Source: Thermoplasmata archaeon (GTDB taxonomy: Archaea > Thermoplasmatota > Thermoplasmata > Thermoplasmatales > Thermoplasmataceae). Taken from it: 7,192 bases of DNA. The stretch is from NCBI GenBank assembly GCA_021797225.1, contig JAKAAE010000084.1, forward strand, positions 1-7,192, in the 5' to 3' direction. This document shows, in pieces, positions 1-6,066 of this stretch (its first letter is position 1; every line of letters starts with the position of its first letter). The notes below the pieces were generated by a model. That model did not search any database. It worked only from the letters and a program-made list of their open reading frames with translations, and was not told the DNA's origin. The translations under genes were made by a program, and so were the position numbers.

Positions 1-1503
1 GTTCTTCATGTCAAACTTATCCTTGATGTTTGTTCCTATGGCAGTTATAAGATTCTTTATTTCTTCATTTTCCAGTGCCTTGTTATCGTTGGATTTTTCT
101 ACGTTTAATATTTTTCCTCTCAGTGGAAGTATAGCCTGGTATTCCCTGTTTCTTGCCTGCTTAGCAGATCCTCCTGCAGAGTCTCCCTCCACAATGTAGA
201 CTTCTGTTTTATCAGAATCATTGGAAGAACAGTCAGCAAGTTTTCCTGGCAGAGTTCCACTCTCCAGTGCTGTTTTTCTCCTGACAAGTTCCTTTGCCTT
301 CCTGGATGCTTCCCTTGCAGCAGCTGCTGCAAGTACTCTCCTGATTATTGAATCGGCTACAGGCGGATAGGACTCAAAGTAATCTTTAAGATATTTTTCA
401 GTAATGGAAGACACTATGCTTTTTACCACTGAGTTTCCAAGTTTTTCCTTGGTCTGACCCTCGAACTGGGGATTGAACATTTTGACATGTATTACCGCTG
501 TAAGTCCCTCCCTGGTATCATCTCCTGTAAGTGCCGTTACGCCCTTTATGAGATTCTTTGATTTTGCATAGTCAAGAACTGCCCTTGAGAGACCGGTATG
601 AAACCCTGTCATATGTGTTCCTCCCTCAGGAGTTTTAATATTATTAACAAAACTTTCTTCTATGCCGCTAATTCCATCTGTGTACTGGAGAGCGAATTCG
701 ACCACATAGTCCTTATAAGCCTCGTGGCAGTATATTGGCTCCCTGTTTACTGGCTCTCTTCCCTGATTAAGGAACTGGACATATTCCACCAGTCCACCTT
801 CGAAATGGAATTTTTCATGCTTATTTGTTCTCTGATCGGTAAGGGCTATTGTTATATTTGGATTCAGAAATGCCAGATCCATTATTCTCTGTGAGATTGT
901 TTGATAGGAAAAGTCTATGCTATCAAATATGGAGGCGTCAGGGAAAAATTTGATTACTGTCCCATGTTCCGGATATTTTAATTCAATATTGCTGATTTCC
1001 GGGTGCTCAGCCTGTTCTGATTTATCTAGAACCTTCAAACCAGAAACGGGAACTCCCTGCTGAAATTTCTCATAATATAATTTTCCATCCTTCTTCACAA
1101 GTGCTATGAGATAATCAGACAGTGCATTGACAACATGAACTCCGACACCGTGCAATCCACCTGTGACCTTATAAACTTTCTTGTCAAACTTTGCGCCGCT
1201 GTGCAGTTCTGTCATGACTATTTCCAATCCAGGTCTCTTGTACTTCGGATGTATATCTACAGGAATTCCCCTTCCATCATCTTCAACGGAAAGTGAGCCG
1301 TCTTTGTATATGACTATATTAATATCTGATCCATATCCCGCCATAGCCTCATCAATACAGTTGTCCACAACCTCATATACCATATGGTGAAGTCCTTCCG
1401 GCCCGGTTGACCCGATGTACATGCCCGGAACTTTCCTCACCGCCTTCAGTCCCTCTAGAATCTGAATCTGTGATGCATCATAATTGTCCATTGCTTTATC
1501 CAT
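1..1503 (-). CDS. gyrB: DNA gyrase subunit B (3'-truncated by window edge)
   Basis: This is the ATPase subunit of the type IIA topoisomerase that introduces negative supercoils together with GyrA. The reading frame is open from the ATG at 1503 to the left edge, giving 501 codons; the family is about 630-650 residues in forms without the proteobacterial insert, so roughly the last quarter is missing. Visible parts in order: GHKL ATPase domain with the general-base Glu44 and Asn48 in YEVVDN, DDGRGIP at 75-81, GGLHGVG at 115-121; transducer domain with QTKEKLG at 350-356, whose Lys352 matches the ATP-contacting lysine; start of the TOPRIM domain with EGDSAGG at 439-445 and PLRGKILNVEK at 460-470. 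The second acidic TOPRIM motif lies beyond the window. The start is supported by a TATA box spaced for a leaderless transcript. Family knowledge: Thermoplasmatales carry a gyrase of bacterial origin and gyrA commonly follows; here it would lie to the left. The identification is secure. Confidence 0.97.
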   Translation of the reverse strand, partial: MDKAMDNYDASQIQILEGLKAVRKVPGMYIGSTGPEGLHHMVYEVVDNCIDEAMAGYGSDINIVIYKDGSLSVEDDGRGIPVDIHPKYKRPGLEIVMTELHSGAKFDKKVYKVTGGLHGVGVHVVNALSDYLIALVKKDGKLYYEKFQQGVPVSGLKVLDKSEQAEHPEISNIELKYPEHGTVIKFFPDASIFDSIDFSYQTISQRIMDLAFLNPNITIALTDQRTNKHEKFHFEGGLVEYVQFLNQGREPVNREPIYCHEAYKDYVVEFALQYTDGISGIEESFVNNIKTPEGGTHMTGFHTGLSRAVLDYAKSKNLIKGVTALTGDDTREGLTAVIHVKMFNPQFEGQTKEKLGNSVVKSIVSSITEKYLKDYFESYPPVADSIIRRVLAAAAAREASRKAKELVRRKTALESGTLPGKLADCSSNDSDKTEVYIVEGDSAGGSAKQARNREYQAILPLRGKILNVEKSNDNKALENEEIKNLITAIGTNIKDKFDMKN

Positions 1504-1524
1504 AGTATCTAAGTATAATACAAC

Positions 1525-1536
1525 ATATAATTATAA
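1525..1536 (-). promoter_or_regulatory. TATA box of gyrB (leaderless transcript)
   Basis: On the minus strand the sequence reads TTATAATTATAT, centred about 28 bases before the gyrB ATG. With the usual archaeal spacing of about 24-27 bases from TATA box to start site, transcription would begin within a few bases of the start codon. No Shine-Dalgarno sequence precedes the ATG, which agrees with leaderless translation. Inferred from sequence alone. Confidence 0.6.
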
Positions 1537-1552
1537 GGTTTATGTCCATGTT

Positions 1553-1583
1553 CAATTCTTAATCCAATTATTCTATAGAATTG
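1553..1583. repeat. Inverted repeat between divergent gyrB and hypothetical gene
   Basis: CAATTCT at 1553-1559 is repeated as its reverse complement AGAATTG at 1577-1583, with 17 bases between. The right arm overlaps a perfect 12-base palindrome, ATTCTATAGAAT, at 1570-1581. The element lies upstream of the gyrB TATA box and about 50 bases before the plus-strand gene at 1634, a position where a regulator could act on either gene. At this AT content such short repeats can arise by chance. Confidence 0.35.
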
Positions 1584-1607
1584 TTGATTTTTCTAGATAG
1601 TAAAATG

Positions 1608-1620
1608 TTTTATCATATAA
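1608..1620 (+). promoter_or_regulatory. Weak candidate TATA region for the 1634 gene
   Basis: The stretch TTTTATCATATAA ends 14 bases before the ATG at 1634. Its upstream half is centred about 22-24 bases from the start codon, close to the spacing of a leaderless archaeal promoter. The match is poorer than at gyrB or the permease, and there is no Shine-Dalgarno site as an alternative. Confidence 0.3.
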
Positions 1621-1633
1621 TCAATGTGGATGA

Positions 1634-2326
1634 ATGAATCATATTATCTCCAATGGATGGGATATATCAACAGGAATTTTTACCGGGAAAAGCCCTGAAG
1701 CCTATATAAAGAAAATTATGGATGTGAATAACAGGAACACTATACCAAATTCCATGAGTGTTAATCTCAAATTCATCCATAACTTCCATGGTGTAAAATA
1801 TTGGCCTTTGCTCCATGATCCAGTAAATAAGGTTGATTACCTGCCCCTTGGATTTGTATATGATAGTTACGGGCACCTAGGTTTTAACAGAATAGAGGTA
1901 AGAAACAAAAAAGCATATATCTTTATTGCTGACAAAAATTATTTTTCTGGTAAAGAAGGTAATGTAAAGGTTAGAATTTTTAATACCTGTTCGATAAAGC
2001 ACATTCTTGCAGCATCGGTGCATATGGAGGATAAATTGAAGTTTATCAAAAATTATGATGATGAAAATAAGTATTATGATAATATTATTCCTGTTGATTC
2101 CTATTTTATTATAGATGCGGAAATATCAAGAGAAACAGAATCCTTCAGAGAAACTCTTTCATTTGGGAAAGAGATTATTAATCGTACAATTGTATATAAC
2201 AGATTGAAAATTTTCAGATTCAAATTTAATAAAAAACTCTGCTGCAGTATTATTCAGGGAAGTGATGACCATTTATTTCTTTATAAAATCGCTATCGGAC
2301 TTGGAACTGACACAGGAAAAGTCTAG
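1634..2326 (+). CDS. Hypothetical protein, 230 residues, unrecognised
   Basis: I do not recognise this protein. It is rich in Ile, Asn, Lys, Tyr and Phe, has no signal peptide, no transmembrane segment and no nucleotide-binding or metal-binding motif that I can name. Strand-like hydrophobic patches alternate with charged turns (for example KAYIFIADK near residues 93-101 and LKIFRFKFNKKLCCSIIQG near 192-210), suggesting a soluble, mostly beta or alpha/beta protein. There are three cysteines (near 119 and a Cys-Cys pair near 204-205). The ATG at 1634 is the first usable start in frame; ATGs at 1624 and 1630 are in another frame that stops quickly. It is divergent from gyrB and ends one base before the stop codon of the convergent gene at 2328. 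The length without stops in AT-rich DNA makes a real gene likely. It may be a lineage-restricted protein. Confidence 0.75.
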   Translation: MNHIISNGWDISTGIFTGKSPEAYIKKIMDVNNRNTIPNSMSVNLKFIHNFHGVKYWPLLHDPVNKVDYLPLGFVYDSYGHLGFNRIEVRNKKAYIFIADKNYFSGKEGNVKVRIFNTCSIKHILAASVHMEDKLKFIKNYDDENKYYDNIIPVDSYFIIDAEISRETESFRETLSFGKEIINRTIVYNRLKIFRFKFNKKLCCSIIQGSDDHLFLYKIAIGLGTDTGKV

Positions 2327-2327
2327 A

Positions 2328-2567
2328 TTATTTATTGATAACTAATTCCTTTTCGTTTCCTGTATCTTTATAATCAGAAAGTTTTAAATTTGCCGCCCTT
2401 ACCATTTGATCGAATTTTTTCTCATCAAATGGAAATTTTTCCGCATGAAATATTACTTTAATTTCATCTCCATCATCAAGATCAAAGTAAAGCCCCTTTA
2501 AGTATGCTTTGAGATAATTTTCCGGGTCACCCCCGCATACTACATTTCTCTGATCATCAGTTTTCAT
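2328..2567 (-). CDS. Small protein of 79 residues, possibly TusA-like fold
   Basis: A small acidic cytoplasmic protein without membrane segments. The predicted order of elements is a short strand ending at Cys11, a helix (about 15-29), a Gly-Asp turn and strand (DDGDEIKVIF, 31-40), a helix (about 48-61) and a final strand (KELVINK, 73-79). This beta-alpha-beta-alpha-beta layout, with one cysteine just before the first helix, a G-D/E turn before the central strand, and about 47 residues from that turn to the end, resembles the TusA family of sulfur carriers. The family's CPxP signature is not intact: here Cys11 is followed by GGDP. The function is therefore unproven and the TusA link is only a suggestion. 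The ATG at 2567 is preceded by the same AGATACT bases as gyrB. It is convergent with the 1634 gene and divergent from the permease, so it is probably its own transcript. Confidence 0.7.
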   Translation of the reverse strand: MKTDDQRNVVCGGDPENYLKAYLKGLYFDLDDGDEIKVIFHAEKFPFDEKKFDQMVRAANLKLSDYKDTGNEKELVINK

Positions 2568-2603
2568 AGTATCTATATTACAAGGTAGAACTTATGATTT
2601 TTT

Positions 2604-2613
2604 GTTTTATAAC
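2604..2613 (-). promoter_or_regulatory. Candidate TATA box of the 79-residue gene
   Basis: On the minus strand the sequence reads GTTATAAAAC, centred about 41 bases before the ATG at 2567. Usual TATA spacing would place the start site about 15 bases upstream of the ATG, leaving a very short leader with no Shine-Dalgarno site. A closer box is not obvious. Confidence 0.4.
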
Positions 2614-2767
2614 ATACGGACTTATATTCATCTTATTATTTAATACGGTATCACTTAAAGATAAAATTTGAATGAAACACTGGATTATAATGTATATCTC
2701 CATTATGTTTGAAGCTAAATCACAGGAAACGATATTATTCGTGTGTAGTTTTCCTTCAGGTCACAGC

Positions 2768-2820
2768 ACTTTATTAAAGTATAAAATTATTTCTTATAAA
2801 TATAAAACATACTTTATTAA
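2768..2820. repeat. Inverted repeat and direct repeat upstream of the permease
   Basis: ACTTTA-T-TAAAGT at 2768-2780 is a perfect inverted repeat with a one-base centre. Its first ten bases, ACTTTATTAA, recur at 2811-2820, 43 bases on (about four helical turns), where the palindrome is not completed. The second copy lies about 32 bases upstream of the permease TATA box. The arrangement would suit a dimeric regulator with one full site and one half site, but AT-rich composition makes chance a real possibility. Confidence 0.35.
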
Positions 2821-2851
2821 TTTAATATTTATCACTGTATATTTATACATA

Positions 2852-2861
2852 TATTTATATA
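2852..2861 (+). promoter_or_regulatory. TATA box of the APC permease (leaderless transcript)
   Basis: The sequence TATTTATATA is centred about 26 bases upstream of the ATG at 2882. That is the textbook archaeal spacing for a transcript starting at or next to the start codon. It supports choosing 2882 over the far upstream ATG at 2672. No Shine-Dalgarno site precedes 2882. Confidence 0.6.
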
Positions 2862-2881
2862 TTAAATATTATTACAATTTT

Positions 2882-4327
2882 ATGGAATCAGAAAATCTTA
2901 ATAAAAATTCTATACCATTGAGACGTTTTATAACGTTGACCATGTCAGGCATATTTGTATACGGATTTGCAATTTCAGTGGCCGGAGGCTATATAGACTA
3001 TGCTGGTGGTGCTGCAATTTATGTTGGTATTCTAGGTTTGGTGGTGGTTCTCCTCATGTCGATTCCTATTATGGAATATACAAGATTGGCACCATTTGCG
3101 GGTGGTTACTATGGTCTTGCAGAGATGGGATTCGGTAAAGGAGTGGGGAAATTTACTGCAATTCTTAATTATGCATATTATTCATTTTTACAGGTAGGAA
3201 ATGGACTGATAACCGCTGAAATAATGCTTGTAGCCATATATATTGTATATGGAATACTACTGCCATTTATACTTGTACCGATAATTGCTCTGATCACTGT
3301 TTTTGTGATGTATATTGGTGCAAAGTATCAGGTCAGAAACCTGGCTAGGATTATAGAAATAAGTGTATGGGCACAGGTAGCCGTCATGCTAGCAGCAGCC
3401 ATTTATGTTATATTCACAACACACAACAATTCCATAGCTTATTTAAATCCATCATCATCTCCCACAGGATTTGCTGGTATTGGACTTGGTGCTGCAGTTT
3501 CGGGATTTCTAACATTTGAAGCATATGGAAACGGATTATTCTTTTCTGAGGAGGGAATAAAGCCTAAAAAAGTGATATGGCGTTCAATTATAGTAGGGGT
3601 TCTTCTTGCAACAGTTATCGGTTCTGTCAGTATATATTCCGAGCTTGCAGCATATCCAAATATAACTGCACTTTCCGCTTCACCATTGCCATTAATTACC
3701 TCATATCTTTCGTTTATCGGAAAGATCGGAGTCCTATTCCTCGCCTTTATATATGTACCATTTTATTTCAGTAGTAATATAATAGGTGCTTCAGGAGCTC
3801 AGGCAAGACTTCTTTATTCTTTAGCGAGGGATAATTTTATCAAGAGCAAGTGGCTATCCAAACTCTCAGCGGCCAAAACACCGGCCAATGCAGCACTTGT
3901 CAATTTCATAATAGCTGCTGTAATGACAGTGATAGTTCTAGCAGTAATGATACCTGTTTATGGATATAATGAAACTGCACTCTTCTATGTTGCCTTTGCA
4001 CCATACACTGCAGCTACGATATTATGGTATTTCCACCATGGGATTCCGGATGTTTCACTGTATTTTTATTACAGGAGATCGGGAATCAAGGTATCTTTTA
4101 TGAGGAAACTGTTTGCCAGTATACTTGCACCTGCATTCGGGCTGGGGATATTTGCATATGCCTTTTATGATGGTGTGATTAGCAACTTTGTTGAGCCATA
4201 TTTCGCATTTGTTCTCATTGCTATCATAATAGTTGGATTTTCTGCAGGATATGTTATATACAAAGGTTATACAAATAGCCTAGGAAGCAGTCTTATAGAA
4301 AGAATGATGAATGAGACAGAAAAATAA
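2882..4327 (+). CDS. APC-superfamily amino acid permease
   Basis: An integral membrane transporter of 481 residues, probably a proton-coupled or exchange carrier for amino acids or related amines. Twelve hydrophobic segments can be placed at about 17-35, 43-63, 95-120, 126-146, 157-178, 196-215, 232-253, 281-303, 335-358, 362-383, 406-429 and 438-460, the usual number for the family. Family marks: APFAGGYYGLAEMGFG at 70-85, matching the P-x-x-GG-x-Y loop after the second helix; FEAYGNGLFFSEEGIKPKK at 212-230, matching the FdGfd...EE-x-k-x-P-k motif at helix 6 and loop 6-7; and ARLLYSLARDNF at 308-319, matching the sRllyamARDG motif between helices 8 and 9. The short start at 2882 gives a normal N terminus and fits the TATA box. 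The substrate cannot be read from sequence. Thermoplasmatales are peptide and amino acid users and carry many such permeases. No binding protein or ATPase gene is adjacent, as expected for a secondary carrier. Confidence 0.88.
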   Translation: MESENLNKNSIPLRRFITLTMSGIFVYGFAISVAGGYIDYAGGAAIYVGILGLVVVLLMSIPIMEYTRLAPFAGGYYGLAEMGFGKGVGKFTAILNYAYYSFLQVGNGLITAEIMLVAIYIVYGILLPFILVPIIALITVFVMYIGAKYQVRNLARIIEISVWAQVAVMLAAAIYVIFTTHNNSIAYLNPSSSPTGFAGIGLGAAVSGFLTFEAYGNGLFFSEEGIKPKKVIWRSIIVGVLLATVIGSVSIYSELAAYPNITALSASPLPLITSYLSFIGKIGVLFLAFIYVPFYFSSNIIGASGAQARLLYSLARDNFIKSKWLSKLSAAKTPANAALVNFIIAAVMTVIVLAVMIPVYGYNETALFYVAFAPYTAATILWYFHHGIPDVSLYFYYRRSGIKVSFMRKLFASILAPAFGLGIFAYAFYDGVISNFVEPYFAFVLIAIIIVGFSAGYVIYKGYTNSLGSSLIERMMNETEK

Positions 4328-4344
4328 TTATCAAAAATTATCAA

Positions 4345-4355
4345 TTTTCTTTCTT
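4345..4355 (+). terminator. Oligo-T terminator after the permease
   Basis: TTTTCTTTCTT begins 18 bases after the permease stop codon and is followed by a run of six T at 4384-4389. T-rich tracts without a hairpin are the usual archaeal terminators. On the opposite strand, a run of five T (4333-4337) could serve the convergent gltX transcript, so the two transcripts may overlap in this 95-base spacer. Confidence 0.45.
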
Positions 4356-4422
4356 ATACGCTCCATTTTAATATTCATCTAGATTTTTTATATGCCAGAA
4401 ATCCGGTATGGAGACTTAAAAT

Positions 4423-6066
4423 TTATTTATGGAGAAAATATCCTTTATTTCCCAGTAAATTAACGTAACCATAACGTTCCAGCTGGACTACCTTATTTTT
4501 CCCTGTGGCAAGTGGCTCGAGCATACCTTTATCAACACTGCCATCCGGATGGTAAATAGATATTTCTGTGGAATTTGCAGGCGCCCACTGAATGATTTTT
4601 ACCCGCTCCTTTGGTTCATAGTCAGAATAAACTATTCTATCATTCACCTTTCTGGCCACACAGAGATCCTTCAATCTTATGGTTTCACCTTCCCCTATTT
4701 CCAGCATATCTTTTGCAGGGAAATATATGCTTGCATTAGGTTCTAATGTGTATTCCCTGAATCCTCTTTCTGGATTCTGTGGGTGCAGCATGGCATGGCT
4801 TTTTAACTTTACTGGATTCATTATATGCTGTATTACCGGTTCAGGAACAAATGAATATCTTTCAGTATTAATATCTATTATCTCACGATCCATGGAGTTG
4901 AAAATCTCCCATGAAAATGTTGCGTTGTTTTTATTCATTCCGGAGCTTATCCAGTAATTCCTGAATGTTTCTGGATTGTACCCCCTCTTCTGCAGTGCCA
5001 TCAGGGTACCAAGGCGAATATCATCCCATCCGGAATATTTCCCTGATCTTATTCCCTCCTTTATGATTGTAGTTTTCAGAATTGTATCCGGAATTGTTAT
5101 AAATCCGTAATGGAAATATTCTGGAATGTTCCATTTATTGTATTTGAATACATATTTCTGCTTTTCAGTGTTAACAAGATGGTCTATGCCCCTTATAACA
5201 TGCGTGAGTCCGAGATAATGATCGTCAACAGAAACGGAGAAGTTCATGGTCGGATATGCAACATATCTGGTACCGGTACGTGGATGTTCATGTGTATTGA
5301 TTCTGAAGGCTATCCAGTCCCTGACAGATGGATTCGGGTGATCTATTTCTGTTTTCATTACTAGCGCTGCCTGGCCATCTGAATAATAGCCGGAAATCAT
5401 CCTGTCAAATCTCTCAAGGCTATATGAGGCGTCTGCATCCCTTTCTCTGACTGGAACCTTTTTAAGTTTGAGATCATGGAATTCCTGCTGGTTCTCCTCT
5501 ATTGCATACATATAACCTTCTGAAATCATCCTTTTGGCTTCTGAGTAATAAAATTCCATCCTGGAAGACTGTATAACAGTCTCTCTGACATTTACACCGA
5601 GCCATTTCAGATCCTCTGGTATGAGGGTATATGCGTCAGGGTCTATATTTGCAGGATTTGTATCCTCGATTCTGAGTATAAGCTTTCCACCATAGCGTTT
5701 TACATATTCATCATTGAGAATTGCCATTCTGGAATGGCCTATGTGCAGTGGGCCTGATGGTGAAGGGGCCATTCTCATCACAACACTGCCCTTTACGTTG
5801 GGCAGGTCCGGAAGCCTGTGTTTTTCTTCTTTCTTTTCCTTTACCATTATGTCCGGATATTCAGTATTGACAATCTCTTCAATCTGATCATGTGTCATTG
5901 AATTTACTTCATTTACGTATTCCTGGATTGATTTCATTACATTTTTCATATCCTTTCGTATTTCAGGATTTATGGAGATTAGTTTTCCAACTACAGATGA
6001 TGCATCTGCCTTTCCATCGTGTAAATATGCGTTTTTAATAACCTGCTTCCTTATTTCTTGTTGCAT
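4423..6066 (-). CDS. gltX: Glutamyl-tRNA synthetase, archaeal type
   Basis: A class I aminoacyl-tRNA synthetase that charges tRNA-Glu; in archaea it usually also charges tRNA-Gln with Glu, which GatDE or GatCAB then amidates. The 547-residue length is normal for the archaeal GlnRS-like branch. Layout: an N-terminal helical extension (1-95), the Rossmann catalytic domain opening with [12 protein letters not shown] (100-111, HIGH at 108-111), LRIEDTNP (131-138), the connective region, [12 protein letters not shown] (292-303), [15 protein letters not shown] (341-355), and a C-terminal beta-barrel anticodon-binding domain (about 405-547). The odd point is the KMSKS-equivalent loop at 330-336: archaeal enzymes usually read LSTSK, but here it is LKTTIIK, with Ile334 where the catalytic lysine is expected. 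The ATG at 6066 lies inside the end of nog1 (32-base overlap) and has a good Shine-Dalgarno site, so the two genes are cotranscribed and probably translationally coupled. The identification is secure. Confidence 0.95.
   Translation of the reverse strand: MQQEIRKQVIKNAYLHDGKADASSVVGKLISINPEIRKDMKNVMKSIQEYVNEVNSMTHDQIEEIVNTEYPDIMVKEKKEEKHRLPDLPNVKGSVVMRMAPSPSGPLHIGHSRMAILNDEYVKRYGGKLILRIEDTNPANIDPDAYTLIPEDLKWLGVNVRETVIQSSRMEFYYSEAKRMISEGYMYAIEENQQEFHDLKLKKVPVRERDADASYSLERFDRMISGYYSDGQAALVMKTEIDHPNPSVRDWIAFRINTHEHPRTGTRYVAYPTMNFSVSVDDHYLGLTHVIRGIDHLVNTEKQKYVFKYNKWNIPEYFHYGFITIPDTILKTTIIKEGIRSGKYSGWDDIRLGTLMALQKRGYNPETFRNYWISSGMNKNNATFSWEIFNSMDREIIDINTERYSFVPEPVIQHIMNPVKLKSHAMLHPQNPERGFREYTLEPNASIYFPAKDMLEIGEGETIRLKDLCVARKVNDRIVYSDYEPKERVKIIQWAPANSTEISIYHPDGSVDKGMLEPLATGKNKVVQLERYGYVNLLGNKGYFLHK

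Larger units (their letters stand above)
2568..2881. other. AT-rich divergent intergenic region, no gene seen
   Basis: This 314-base region separates the minus-strand 79-residue gene from the plus-strand permease. The frame of the permease stays open back to an ATG at 2672, but that extension is strongly Ile, Tyr and Lys rich, runs straight through the permease TATA box and has no counterpart in the APC family, so I treat it as non-coding. The region holds two promoters, a perfect 13-base inverted repeat and a direct repeat. I see no tRNA, riboswitch or stable RNA hairpin. Confidence 0.6.

Noticed and set aside
598..894. 98-residue plus-strand open frame inside gyrB
   Set aside because: It lies opposite the conserved GyrB coding sequence and has no family features; it is a shadow of the real gene.
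1624..1698. Short frame starting at ATG 1624 or 1630
   Set aside because: It ends after about 25 codons and conflicts with the long frame from 1634; no sign that it is a leader peptide.
1667..1876. 69-residue minus-strand open frame inside the 1634 gene
   Set aside because: It is shorter than the plus-strand frame, has no promoter or ribosome site and no recognisable feature.
2672..2881. N-terminal extension of 70 residues in frame with the permease
   Set aside because: Its composition is that of AT-rich non-coding DNA, it covers a well-placed TATA box, and APC permeases normally begin close to the ATG at 2882.
2568..2881. Possible tRNA or riboswitch in the longest intergenic region
   Set aside because: No cloverleaf arms, no GC-rich paired segments and no known aptamer core are visible.
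4327..4344. Two copies of ATTATCAA spaced ten bases apart after the permease
   Set aside because: Low-complexity AT-rich sequence in a terminator region; most likely chance.
5110..5364. 84-residue plus-strand open frame inside gltX
   Set aside because: It overlaps the conserved catalytic domain of glutamyl-tRNA synthetase on the other strand and looks like a shadow.
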